Positions 1 through 7,667 of a DNA stretch of 36,323 nt are shown here, one piece after another. The notes beneath the pieces were generated by a model. That model was not told the DNA's origin. It did not search any database and worked only from the letters and a program-made list of their open reading frames with translations. The position numbers and the translations under genes are program-made. Every line of letters begins with the position of its first letter. Position 1 is the stretch's first letter. The stretch comes from a virus. Location: IMG/VR virus record IMGVR_UViG_3300042691_014437, positions 1-36,323 of that record; one strand, written 5' to 3'.

Positions 1-66
1 TATAGGCAGCTAGATGAATGTCAGGGTTGCTAAAGTTTTTGTTAGCCTTACCGATACTCATGTGTA
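1..66. repeat. terminal direct repeat, left copy (circle overlap)
   Basis: Bases 1-66 are identical to bases 36258-36323. A 66-base exact repeat at both ends of a contig, falling inside one open reading frame that becomes complete only when the ends are joined, shows that the genome was assembled as a circle (circularly permuted or concatemeric DNA) and not that these are true physical ends. The unique length is 36,257 bp. Confidence 0.95.
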
Positions 67-415
67 AGTGAGCTCCAGTTGAAGCAGAGCCAGACTTGTA
101 TTTTCCGCCACCGACTTTACCCAACACAGTTTTGCCACCTTCAACCTTGTCACCCTTCTTCAAGTCAGACTGCTTAGCCAAGTGAGCGTAAAGCACCCAA
201 TAGCCATCCTTAGTTGAATGAACCAAGAACCAACCCAACACGTCAGACCACTCACTTAGGAACACAGTCCCATCAGTAATCGCCTTAATCGGTGAAAGTT
301 CCTTGGGAGACCAATCCTGACCTCTATGCGGTCTACCATTACGGTAAGGGGCTAGGTTGCCAAACTCGTCATTACGAGTGTTAGCAGGGAACGGTTCATA
401 GTAAACAACAGACAT
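1..415 (-). CDS. M23-family peptidase, probable endolysin (N-terminal 138 residues; cut by window edge)
   Basis: This is the start of a zinc metallopeptidase of the M23 (lysostaphin/LytM-like) fold that cuts peptide cross-links in the cell wall. ATG is at 415 behind AAAGGA. Visible zinc motifs are H30-x3-D34 (HRGQD), H78 (LYAHL) and H116-L-H118 (GAHLHM). The frame runs off base 1 and continues at 36323 to a TAA at 36208-36210, giving a complete 154-residue protein. There is no signal peptide, so release would need a holin; the upstream 55-residue and downstream 93-residue membrane proteins fit that. Its short length, with no separate wall-binding domain, is notable. The family call is firm; the endolysin role is inferred from the lysis neighbours. 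Confidence 0.9.
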   Translation of the reverse strand, partial: MSVVYYEPFPANTRNDEFGNLAPYRNGRPHRGQDWSPKELSPIKAITDGTVFLSEWSDVLGWFLVHSTKDGYWVLYAHLAKQSDLKKGDKVEGGKTVLGKVGGGKYKSGSASTGAHLHMSIGKANKNFSNPDIHLAAY

Positions 416-417
416 AA

Positions 418-585
418 TTATTCCTTTGGGTTGCGTAAGCGGAAAGTAACAATCCATACCGCTAGTGATACCAGAATACACCAGCCAATAACATTCTTCG
501 CAGATCCTTCCAACACAATCCAGGCAACAAACATACCTAGAAGTGTCCAAATCTGACCCACAATGTCGTTTAAAAAGTTTTTCAA
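418..585 (-). CDS. small two-helix membrane protein, holin-like (55 aa)
   Basis: A 55-residue reading frame starting at TTG (585-583), which overlaps the TGA of the PA14 gene as TTGA, behind GGAG. It encodes two hydrophobic segments, about residues 9-20 (IWTLLGMFVAWIVL) and 29-45 (VIGWCILVSLAVWIVTF), joined by a short polar loop, and a charged C-terminus. It ends two bases before the endolysin start. Size, topology and position match a small holin or holin partner. No specific family is recognised, so the function is inferred from context only. Confidence 0.75.
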   Translation of the reverse strand: MKNFLNDIVGQIWTLLGMFVAWIVLEGSAKNVIGWCILVSLAVWIVTFRLRNPKE

Positions 586-1997
586 TTTATTCTCCTAATA
601 GATGACGGTGCTGAAGCAGTCAGCCCAACTGCCGTAGTCGCTATTTGTGTGACAATCACAGCTGCCACAACAGACTGTTCTGCCTTAGCTCTAACCTTTG
701 GGGACATATCCGCACCAAAGTTGCCAAGAGCGTTCAAGGCATTAGTCAAACCCACAATCGTTGCACCCAAGACAGGTACACTTGCTAATTCTTCATCAAC
801 AACAATGTCATCAGCCTGAGCTACAACCATTAGTTGCTCCAACGCCAGATTGTACTCTTCTGACCCTGCTACAGCCGTCTCAAAGGCCTGTAAAGCACCT
901 TCCTTAAGTTCGCTCACCTCAGCGGTAGTAAGGCTTTGTGGGTCAATAGAAGCTATAGGTATCTCTGTAATAGAAGGTTCTTCTGGCGGAATGATCACAG
1001 GCGGGACTATTACAGGAACTTCAACCACAGGCTCTTTGACTACAGGCGGAATAACCACAGGCGGCTCTACAACGGGCGGAACAATCACAGGTGGTACTAC
1101 AGGTGGCTCAGGCTCTACAGGTGGCTCTACAGGCGGTTCTACAGGCGGAATGACAGGATTAAAACCAGTCCTAATCACAAACGGCTCACTAAACTCCGAA
1201 TACACACCTAACGTATTGTTATCAGACCGAATCCTAAAAGTTATTTCAGTATCTTCAGGCAAATTAGCGACAGTTGCTTTAGATTCAACAGCAGAAATAC
1301 CCCAACCAGGGTTATCGCCATAAGTCCAAGTAACCGCATAATTCTCAATCGCAGTCTGCTCAACAATAGAAGCCCAAACAAGATCCACGCTAGTACCAGA
1401 AACCGAACCATTTACACCAAGAGGTTTAGACAAGCTAGGAACATAAGGTGGCACAAACGGCTCACCACTAAAAGCTGCTGGAGAAATAACGTTCATCCCT
1501 TCACCCTCAGCATCCCAATACAGACGATTACAAGCACCCCCACCATACTCATACCACCAAGCATCAAAAACGTATTCCTGACCAGCAACCATAGGCACAG
1601 TAGCAGAACTGCCAGAGCAACCCTTCGGATACCAGTCATCAATAACAGGCTGACCATCAAGCGAAAAATAGAAGCCATCATCAGCCCAAGACTGAAACGT
1701 AATATCCCCAGACTTAGGTGAAGTCAAAACACCTGTGTAATGAATAAGGACAAACTCTTCTTGGCAGCCAGCAACAACGCCACCACCCCAGTCAGAATCA
1801 ATGTTAGGCACAGAAGTCCAAACAGAATCGCCTACACAGATCGTGTAAGCCCGTCTCTCAGGTAAGGATGACGAGTCGTATGTATAAACATCTACACCTA
1901 AACCCTGTGAGGGTTCTGCCTGTGCCGTAGGTGTAAAGGTCAGAATCGGTGCAAATGCCAAAAACAAAACGAAAAGAAGTTTTGTAAACTTCGGCAT
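582..1997 (-). CDS. secreted PA14-domain protein with Fn3 domain and Pro/Val-rich stalk (471 aa)
   Basis: Residues 1-27 form a clear signal peptide (KxxK, hydrophobic core, AQA cleavage site). Residues of about 30-180 look like a PA14/GLEYA-type beta-barrel: LIHYTGVL, DITFQSWADDGFYFSLDG and a DAWWYE strand, a fold that often binds sugars. A fibronectin-III-like domain follows (about 190-280). Then comes a 60-residue stalk of PPVEPPV-type repeats and an Ala-rich C-terminal domain with a weakly hydrophobic end. A signal peptide on a phage protein inside the lysis region is unusual. It could be displayed on or released from the host, or packaged into the virion. Domain calls are by pattern; the role is unknown. 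Confidence 0.8.
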   Translation of the reverse strand: MPKFTKLLFVLFLAFAPILTFTPTAQAEPSQGLGVDVYTYDSSSLPERRAYTICVGDSVWTSVPNIDSDWGGGVVAGCQEEFVLIHYTGVLTSPKSGDITFQSWADDGFYFSLDGQPVIDDWYPKGCSGSSATVPMVAGQEYVFDAWWYEYGGGACNRLYWDAEGEGMNVISPAAFSGEPFVPPYVPSLSKPLGVNGSVSGTSVDLVWASIVEQTAIENYAVTWTYGDNPGWGISAVESKATVANLPEDTEITFRIRSDNNTLGVYSEFSEPFVIRTGFNPVIPPVEPPVEPPVEPEPPVVPPVIVPPVVEPPVVIPPVVKEPVVEVPVIVPPVIIPPEEPSITEIPIASIDPQSLTTAEVSELKEGALQAFETAVAGSEEYNLALEQLMVVAQADDIVVDEELASVPVLGATIVGLTNALNALGNFGADMSPKVRAKAEQSVVAAVIVTQIATTAVGLTASAPSSIRRIN

Positions 1998-2006
1998 AAC
2001 GCCTTT

Positions 2007-2255
2007 CTATTGAATCAGTTTTACTATAACTCCAACAATTCCAGAAGTAATTACAGCTGATAAAACACCTGTAACCCAAGCAGATTGCCAGCGAGCTTTC
2101 TCCAACTCACGGATGCGAGCTTCGTGATCTATAACCAAATCAGACTGGATAGTGACATCCTTCTTGATTACAGCAATGTCTGTTTTGATTATGGACATGT
2201 CATCAACAATTCTTTGTAAAAGTTCCCCATTATTAGGTCTCTTGACCTCAGACAT
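2007..2255 (-). CDS. XhlA-like coiled-coil plus one-TM protein (82 aa)
   Basis: An N-terminal amphipathic helix with heptad pattern (DMSIIKTDIAVIKKDV, about residues 19-35) is followed by charged residues and a single C-terminal membrane segment (WVTGVLSAVITSGIVGVIVKLI, about 60-81). This layout is that of the hemolysin XhlA family, which works with a holin and lysin in phage lysis modules. The ATG overlaps the stop of the preceding gene as TAATG. The membrane role is likely; a direct lysis role is inferred. Confidence 0.75.
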   Translation of the reverse strand: MSEVKRPNNGELLQRIVDDMSIIKTDIAVIKKDVTIQSDLVIDHEARIRELEKARWQSAWVTGVLSAVITSGIVGVIVKLIQ

Positions 2256-2605
2256 TAGCCAGCAGCCGTTCCAGCAGTCATCTGCACAGCATGATAGTAA
2301 ACAGTTTCAGTCACACCAGAAGCGGCAGAAACGTTACGGACAGTAATAGTTGCAGACCCAGCAGCAATAGTAGTGGCAGTAGCAATGTATCTTGTACCGC
2401 TAGTCCAAGCAGAAACCAAAGGGGCAACAGCGAAACGGCTTGCAGGGAAAGTCACAGAAACAGTAGTAGTCGCATCAGCTGCCAAAGCACCAGTAAGAGC
2501 AGTAGCAGTTCCAGTCGCAACAGCATAAGGTAACTTATTGAAATTGCCATTTAAATCAGCAGCACTAAGGACTTCCCCAGCAGTCCAAACTTTAGTTCCA
2601 GCCAT
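2255..2605 (-). CDS. small virion/tail-tip protein with lectin-like beta domain (116 aa)
   Basis: The first 30 residues (KVWTAGEVLSAADLNGNFN) match a motif frequent at the N-terminus of phage tail-fibre and tail-tip proteins. The remaining beta-rich, Thr/Ala-rich domain ends in TITVRNVS...VYYHAVQM. That domain closely resembles the C-terminus of the collagen-like fibre at 13877-15157, which has the same order of motifs: a (F/Y)P(A/S)SRF strand, RY(I/V)A, a strand ending in VRNVS, and a Tyr-rich last strand. It resembles an H-type-lectin-like receptor-binding fold. ATG follows AAGGAGAG. It lies just after the minor tail gene, consistent with a tail-tip or fibre component. Confidence 0.7.
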   Translation of the reverse strand: MAGTKVWTAGEVLSAADLNGNFNKLPYAVATGTATALTGALAADATTTVSVTFPASRFAVAPLVSAWTSGTRYIATATTIAAGSATITVRNVSAASGVTETVYYHAVQMTAGTAAG

Positions 2606-2615
2606 CTATCTCTCC

Positions 2616-3803
2616 TTAAAAACCCAGCGAATACGAGTCTAGTTTACCAAACTCAACGTCATCTAAAACAATGCTCGGATTCATAATACTCTCAAAGGTA
2701 AAAGTCACGTTATGGTCATCAATGTCAATAGCGTGTTCAATACCAATAACCTTACAAAAACGATTGATAGCCGAACCTGTGCCGTTAGGCGTGAACTTGA
2801 CTTTACAGTAACTGTTCAACCCCAGCAGATCTAAAAGATTGTTTTTTCTTGTGTTATCTAGATTAGTAAAAGAAACAGTCAAGTTATTTACCCGATACTG
2901 TGGCTCATTGTATTTAGAAACTATGTAGTTTGCTAGATAGCTCATAGTAGTTGAATCATTATAAAGAATTGCTGAAACATCTAACTGGCTTATCTGGTAA
3001 AGACCAGCAGAAACTGAATCAGTAGCCGTAACAGTTCTAGTTTCATCATTAGAAGTCACAGAAACCTTGTTGTAAAGCAAGTCAGTACTATAACTAAGAT
3101 CAATGTCGGTATAAGGGTAAGCACCAGAAGTACCATCATCAGTAAAAAACTGGGTAACCGCAGTAGCCGCACTTGTAACGCTATTATTGGCATCCTTAAA
3201 AATCAAGCTACCAGCCTGGTCAGTATAAAAATTACCTTGCTCGGAATCAACAATAGAATTCAGGTACTCTAAAGCATTTCTACCTCTACAAGTAGTATCC
3301 GCATCAAGCATCTTAGTTCCATCATCAACAATGTAGGGATTAACGTTGTAAGGATTAGTGTAAGCAACACCACCATCTTGAAGAACTCTAGTAACCCTAG
3401 CTCCAGTCAACTCAGCAGGAAAACTAGAAGCAAGAATGTATTGCCTAGCAAAAAGACCTGTCCGCTCACTAGCAACAAGAACAGCCGTAGACTCACCATT
3501 CACATCATATTCAAAAGACCAGTCATCAACCCAACCATCAAACAGAGTGTTCATGCCTTCTATCTCAATGTAAACCCAAGTAGCTCTAGGTAGCACAGCA
3601 CCATAAAAAGCAGAACCAGTATTAGTCGGATCAAACTCACGATTAAAGTTTTTTAAATAAAAAGTCGCTGTACCAGGCTGGAAGGTATCTAAAATCTGGT
3701 TTTTACCCAAACTGACTGTGGTGTTTATAACATAGCTAGTGACGTTCCAAATCTCAGTACCATCATTCAAGCCTATAAAAACTCTTTTATCGCCAGTAGC
3801 CAT
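2616..3803 (-). CDS. minor tail protein (395 aa)
   Basis: It lies directly downstream of the tape measure, the position of distal-tail and baseplate hub genes in siphoviruses. Sequence features fit an actinophage minor tail protein: N-terminal beta strands (WNVTSYVINTTVSLG), a hub-like core with FDGWVDDWSFEYDVNG, and a C-terminal strand set ending in TFTFESIMNP. No lysozyme or peptidase motif is seen. It is the only large minor tail gene here, so the baseplate is probably simple. The assignment rests on gene order and general pattern. Confidence 0.8.
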   Translation of the reverse strand: MATGDKRVFIGLNDGTEIWNVTSYVINTTVSLGKNQILDTFQPGTATFYLKNFNREFDPTNTGSAFYGAVLPRATWVYIEIEGMNTLFDGWVDDWSFEYDVNGESTAVLVASERTGLFARQYILASSFPAELTGARVTRVLQDGGVAYTNPYNVNPYIVDDGTKMLDADTTCRGRNALEYLNSIVDSEQGNFYTDQAGSLIFKDANNSVTSAATAVTQFFTDDGTSGAYPYTDIDLSYSTDLLYNKVSVTSNDETRTVTATDSVSAGLYQISQLDVSAILYNDSTTMSYLANYIVSKYNEPQYRVNNLTVSFTNLDNTRKNNLLDLLGLNSYCKVKFTPNGTGSAINRFCKVIGIEHAIDIDDHNVTFTFESIMNPSIVLDDVEFGKLDSYSLGF

Positions 3804-3806
3804 TGG

Positions 3807-6110
3807 CTAACCTCTCCAAGTTTTGCCGTTAGTCTTTTCATAAGATTGGATCTTCTTAATCAAAGCTCTACCAATTTCAGCATCAGTCGCACCATAAGGA
3901 ACATTAACAACAATATTGTATTGTGGAGCAACATTGTTTTTAGTGTTCTGGAAAGAAGCCCATTGATTAGCTTGCGTTTTTTGGTTGTAAGGGTTGACAA
4001 TTTGATTAGGCATAAAACTGTACATACCATCTTTACCTGGCTTTACAGCAAGTGGAGCTAACGGCCCTGTACCTTGCTTGAAAAGGCTAGACATGTTTGA
4101 AAAAAGCGGGGTAGGCTTTGGCTTCGGAGTTGATAAAGGTTTGCTCTTGCTAAGTATGTTTACAAACTCACCGAAACCAATCTCACCAGAAGCAAGCTTC
4201 TCCGCAGCAGTCTTTTCAACAGCCTTTGCCATTCCATCTACAAGTGCTTCCCCAGCACTAGCTCCAGCCGCCGCAGCTGCTGCGTTTAAACCAGACCCGT
4301 TCAAACCCTTTAGCATTGCAATAAGAGGGTCAATAAGACCATTACCAATGTCTTGATTGCTGTCCATGAAATTCTTTGCGACAGTATATCCAACGTCACC
4401 AGAAATTTTACGGATGTCTTTAGAAGTCTTAGTTAACGCATCAATACCTTCCTGACCTGAAGCCAAAATAGCTTCAGCAGTAGCCGCACCAGCAATAGGC
4501 CCAGCATCAGTAATTTGTTTCAACAGAACAGGATCTAAACCAGCCTTGATAAGCAGCCTTAAGCTACGGTAGAAACTCTTAATCTTGGCTAAGTTATCCT
4601 GGAAACCAGTAACAATGTTTTTAGAAGTTTCAGAAACGCCATCAACAACAGTCTGGAACTTACCGTTAACAAAAGTAACGCTTTCAACAATTCCATCACT
4701 AACATCACCCATAACATTGTTTACATCAAAAGTACTCATAATAGATGACTGGATACCTTGAGCCATCTTTAAAAGATCTTCTAAGTATTGATTAGTGCCA
4801 CGAATCTTTTTACCCGCATTTTCGGCAGATTTACCGAGACCATCAATGTTATTTAAAGGAAGCTTCTTAGACAGAAGTGCTGTCATCTCGTTGGTAGCAC
4901 CATTCAAGCCATCTGTTTTATCTGTGCTATCAAGAATTCTTTGACTAAAATCTTTTAACCCAGCGTTAATGCCTTTAAAAACATCACCGATACCTGGAAT
5001 AGCAGCCAAACTATCAAGTAAAAATTGTAAACCTTCAACAAGTATTCGTAAAGCCATAGTCACTACCCAAATAACAGGAGCTAGGATTGCACCCAAAAGG
5101 TTTGCTAAGAAAGTAATCCAAGGGACTAGCATTTTAACCGCTGTAGCAATTAACTTGAAAACCCCAGCTAACGGGATCATTAAAGGTTCAATCAACATAA
5201 AAAGAACATCAACGATAGGAGTAACGGCTTCTACGACAGCAAAGAATTGTTGTGCCATGGCATCAAGAACAGGAGTAAGCATAGTAACTACTCTTGTTAG
5301 AACATCAAAGTAAGGAGTCATCTTTTCTCCAAGAGTGTCAACAATAGGTTGCATAACTTGAAGTAGATTGGCTAAAGGTTGAGTCAAACTAGCACCTAAA
5401 GATGCTTTAATGTTTTCAAAGCTAGCCTGAAGGTTCTTTTGAGCAACAAACAAACTGTCAGACTGTTGAGCATAAGAAGCTTGGGCATCTTGAGAGCGGT
5501 TGTAAAGAATGTCTAGACGAGCCTGAGCTGTAGCCTGACGTAAAGTAGCCCCAGTCAACTTGTTCTGTCCACGAGCAGCCAATAAAGCATTAACTTCAGA
5601 CTGCTTCATAGCAACACCGAACTTCTCAATCGGGTCATACTCACCACGGAACAACGCTGTCATACCAGTCAACGCTTCAGAAACGTCATAACCATAAGTA
5701 GCTGCCAAGTCCGAAGCCAAACCAACAAGGTTCTTAGTTTCTACCGCAACATCACCCATCTCAAAACCAGACTGCTTCAAAACAGATCCCAAGAAAGTAG
5801 AAGCCTTAGAAGCTTCAATCTGGCTCAAACCAATAGCAGCCGCATCCTTAGAGAACTTCTCCATACCAGGGCTTATGTCACCAAAAACGTTATTCAAACC
5901 AACCATGTTGCGGTCAAGATCACGAGCTGCTGTTACAGCATCTTTCACAAAGTTTGCTGCACCCACCGTAGCAAAAGCCGCAGCCGCAGCTATAGCCGCA
6001 CCCTTAAGATGCTTTACAGAACCTAAAAGAGCAGACATTCCACTCTTAGCATCACGAACACCCTTACCGTCAAAAACGGATATTAGGGGAATAAAGATTG
6101 AACCAGCCAT
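3807..6110 (-). CDS. tape measure protein (767 aa)
   Basis: The longest gene in the window, between tail-assembly and minor tail genes. It is Ala-rich and helical, with an N-terminal hydrophobic helix (about 35-60), two conserved glycine-rich phage tape-measure segments (YGYDVSEALTGMTALFRGEYD near 140-160), a long strongly hydrophobic stretch (about 275-370) and a C-terminal part with Asn/Gln-rich linkers. At about 0.15 nm per residue, 767 residues predict a tail of about 115 nm. This clearly makes the phage a siphovirus. The protein sets tail length and probably aids DNA entry. Confidence 0.95.
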   Translation of the reverse strand: MAGSIFIPLISVFDGKGVRDAKSGMSALLGSVKHLKGAAIAAAAAFATVGAANFVKDAVTAARDLDRNMVGLNNVFGDISPGMEKFSKDAAAIGLSQIEASKASTFLGSVLKQSGFEMGDVAVETKNLVGLASDLAATYGYDVSEALTGMTALFRGEYDPIEKFGVAMKQSEVNALLAARGQNKLTGATLRQATAQARLDILYNRSQDAQASYAQQSDSLFVAQKNLQASFENIKASLGASLTQPLANLLQVMQPIVDTLGEKMTPYFDVLTRVVTMLTPVLDAMAQQFFAVVEAVTPIVDVLFMLIEPLMIPLAGVFKLIATAVKMLVPWITFLANLLGAILAPVIWVVTMALRILVEGLQFLLDSLAAIPGIGDVFKGINAGLKDFSQRILDSTDKTDGLNGATNEMTALLSKKLPLNNIDGLGKSAENAGKKIRGTNQYLEDLLKMAQGIQSSIMSTFDVNNVMGDVSDGIVESVTFVNGKFQTVVDGVSETSKNIVTGFQDNLAKIKSFYRSLRLLIKAGLDPVLLKQITDAGPIAGAATAEAILASGQEGIDALTKTSKDIRKISGDVGYTVAKNFMDSNQDIGNGLIDPLIAMLKGLNGSGLNAAAAAAGASAGEALVDGMAKAVEKTAAEKLASGEIGFGEFVNILSKSKPLSTPKPKPTPLFSNMSSLFKQGTGPLAPLAVKPGKDGMYSFMPNQIVNPYNQKTQANQWASFQNTKNNVAPQYNIVVNVPYGATDAEIGRALIKKIQSYEKTNGKTWRG

Positions 6111-6793
6111 TAGGTAAGCATCCTTCGGTTAATTTTGTCGTACGCACGTTGCAAAGCAGCGTTCATCTTAGGCAGAACTGACGGAATAGCCTTATCAGCC
6201 GCAGGATAAACAAATCTAGAACGGCCATTGCCAGAAGTACGTCTGCTCAAAGCCTGAATCATAGCTCTACCTTGACCATTGATTCTGTGGATTCTTTTAC
6301 CTGTAGCAGAACGGCTGTAAGAATACTCACGAGTAACAGATTTATTATCAATGTACTTACGAGATGAACCAGCCAGGTCAGCCATAACAGTAGCCGCACT
6401 ATCAACCTTTAAACGAGCGATAGAAGCAGCAGACATCTTGTTGTACTTCATGTTACGTTTCGCTCTAGTAGCAGAGAACGTTTGAATACCAACAGATCTA
6501 GCTTCACGCATCCTGTTCTGAGAGTTAGCACCCCAAGACAAACGACCAGGAATAGAGCGAGGATAAAAACCAGAAACAGTATTCTGTCTCTTCTTCTTGT
6601 GAACACCGCTAGTAGGTGGATTCAAAGGAATAGCAGACTTTACAGCAGTCTGGACAGGCTTAGCAATCTGTCTATACTCTTTACGAAGTTGAGTAACAAG
6701 AGTAGGGTGAATACGGTTTAATTCACGAATCAGATCTTGGTAATCGGTAACGTAGATCCCTGACTTGTTACCTTTAGTAACTAACACAGACAT
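6110..6793 (-). CDS. basic tail-region protein, possibly HK97-gp10-like (227 aa)
   Basis: A strongly basic protein, rich in Arg, Lys and Ser. Its N-terminal helix (LIRELNRIHPTLVTQLRKEYRQIAKPV followed by AVKSAIP) resembles the start of HK97-gp10-type tail completion proteins. The remainder has repeated RS/RR motifs and no recognised catalytic site. It sits between the tail-assembly chaperone and the tape measure, a position that is normally empty in siphoviruses. The stop overlaps the tape measure ATG as TAATG. The structural role is inferred from place only. Confidence 0.55.
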   Translation of the reverse strand: MSVLVTKGNKSGIYVTDYQDLIRELNRIHPTLVTQLRKEYRQIAKPVQTAVKSAIPLNPPTSGVHKKKRQNTVSGFYPRSIPGRLSWGANSQNRMREARSVGIQTFSATRAKRNMKYNKMSAASIARLKVDSAATVMADLAGSSRKYIDNKSVTREYSYSRSATGKRIHRINGQGRAMIQALSRRTSGNGRSRFVYPAADKAIPSVLPKMNAALQRAYDKINRRMLT

Positions 6794-6817
6794 AAATCAC
6801 CACCAATCTCTTATATT

Positions 6818-7224
6818 CTATCCCCTAGATTGTTGTTGACTTCGCCATACAAGATACCTACCCATAGTCCACAACATGCGATCATCACACTCTAAAAGGT
6901 GGTTAGGGCTAATACCTGTTTCAACTGCAAGAGAAGCGATATACCAATGTGCGGAACTATCGCCCAGACCGACTATTTTGGGTCTGTTTCACTCGCCTTA
7001 ATAGAAGCCACATCATCAATCCACACATCAAAATCTTTGGTAGTGGACTTAGTGCGAGCTTCAGATGACCAAGCTAAAAACAATAGGTGAGTAAGTTTCA
7101 CGTTTGCTTCTAGTACAGCAACTGACAAGTCAAATTTAGTTTCAAACTTAACTATGTCAGCCGCTGAACAAGAAATTTCTTTTTCTTCACCAGAAACAAA
7201 TTCAATGCGTAGGTTAATCTTCAA
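6818..7224 (-). CDS. tail assembly chaperone, GT fusion made by -1 frameshift (135 aa)
   Basis: A -1 slip at CCCAAAA (6982-6976), one codon before the TAG of the short frame, joins 83 residues to a 52-residue extension ending at TAG 6818-6820. The extension contains LAVETGISPNHLLECDDRML, the pattern of the T half of actinophage tail chaperones. This reproduces the lambda G/GT arrangement: a short protein made in excess and a fusion that binds the tape measure during tail assembly. In the zero frame the slip site reads C CCA AAA, an exact X XXY YYZ heptamer. The inverted words CAGACC and GGTCTG flank it. Confidence 0.9.
6973..7224 (-). CDS. tail assembly chaperone, short G-type product (83 aa)
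   Basis: The zero-frame product, which ends at TAG 6973-6975. It starts at TTG 7224 behind AAGGA. The compact alpha/beta sequence (VSGEEKEISCSAADIVKFETKFD then LTHLLFLAWSSE) is typical of the N-terminal chaperone domain between the major tail and tape measure genes. The Lys-rich, Asp-rich end leads directly into the slip site. It should be made in excess over the fusion product. Confidence 0.9.
   Translation of the reverse strand: MKINLRIEFVSGEEKEISCSAADIVKFETKFDLSVAVLEANVKLTHLLFLAWSSEARTKSTTKDFDVWIDDVASIKASETDPK
6976..6982 (-). other. -1 ribosomal frameshift site CCCAAAA
   Basis: The minus-strand heptamer C CCA AAA is immediately followed by the TAG stop of the short chaperone. After slippage the tRNAs re-pair on CCC and AAA, and reading continues with ATA GTC GGT. 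A stop codon directly after the heptamer can raise frameshifting. The flanking CAGACC/GGTCTG inverted repeat could form a small hairpin around the site. Confidence 0.88.
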
Positions 7225-7242
7225 TGTTTTTCCTTAGTTTAA

Positions 7243-7656
7243 TTAGGCTGTTGCACGACTTACAGTTCCGCTGGTCGGCCAGGTAACTGAAAGTGTTGCA
7301 ATGTCCCCAACGGATGCTGAGAACGGTTGGTACTGTGAAACCAAGCATACAGCAGTCCAAGCAGGGTTAGTTGCAGACACGGCTGAGCTTGTAGGTGTTA
7401 CAACAACAGTAGCGTATGAGCCAGCGTTGAATAGTGGAGTGATCGTTGCATCAACAGATGCTGCTCCGAAGTCCTGGAAGAAGTTTAGAGTTACAGATCC
7501 AGACTTCAAGCCTTGGATACGAGTTCTCCAACCGCCACCGAAAGCTGTTGTTTCAATTTCATCTGAGCTGATGTCAAGGCTTACACTCTGGAGAACATTT
7601 GAAAGGTTTGTTCCGTTGAGCGTAATCTTGTGGTCAGTTGCTGCGTAAACCGCCAT
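7243..7656 (-). CDS. major tail protein (137 aa)
   Basis: A short beta-rich protein with the features of a siphovirus tail-tube subunit: N-terminal strand with KITLNGTNLSNVLQSVSLDIS, a Gly-rich loop (TTAFGGGWRTRIQGL), then SGSVTLNFFQDF and a C-terminal strand with SVTWPTSGTVSR. Position directly upstream of the tail chaperone supports this. ATG lies behind TAGGAG. It forms stacked hexameric rings of the tail tube. It is also a possible target of the glycosyltransferases encoded 1.5-3.8 kb upstream. Confidence 0.88.
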   Translation of the reverse strand: MAVYAATDHKITLNGTNLSNVLQSVSLDISSDEIETTAFGGGWRTRIQGLKSGSVTLNFFQDFGAASVDATITPLFNAGSYATVVVTPTSSAVSATNPAWTAVCLVSQYQPFSASVGDIATLSVTWPTSGTVSRATA

Positions 7657-7667
7657 TTAATGTTCTC

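Noticed and set aside
850-1323. Plus-strand open frame of 157 residues rich in Gly/Thr repeats
   Set aside because: It is the opposite strand of the Pro/Val stalk of the PA14 protein; repeats in one strand give repeats in the other. No ribosome-binding site.
4969-5313. Plus-strand open frame of 114 residues opposite the tape measure
   Set aside because: Shadow of the tape measure gene; no start signal and no familiar pattern.
7301-7648. Plus-strand open frame of 115 residues opposite the major tail gene
   Set aside because: Shadow of the major tail gene; no ribosome site.
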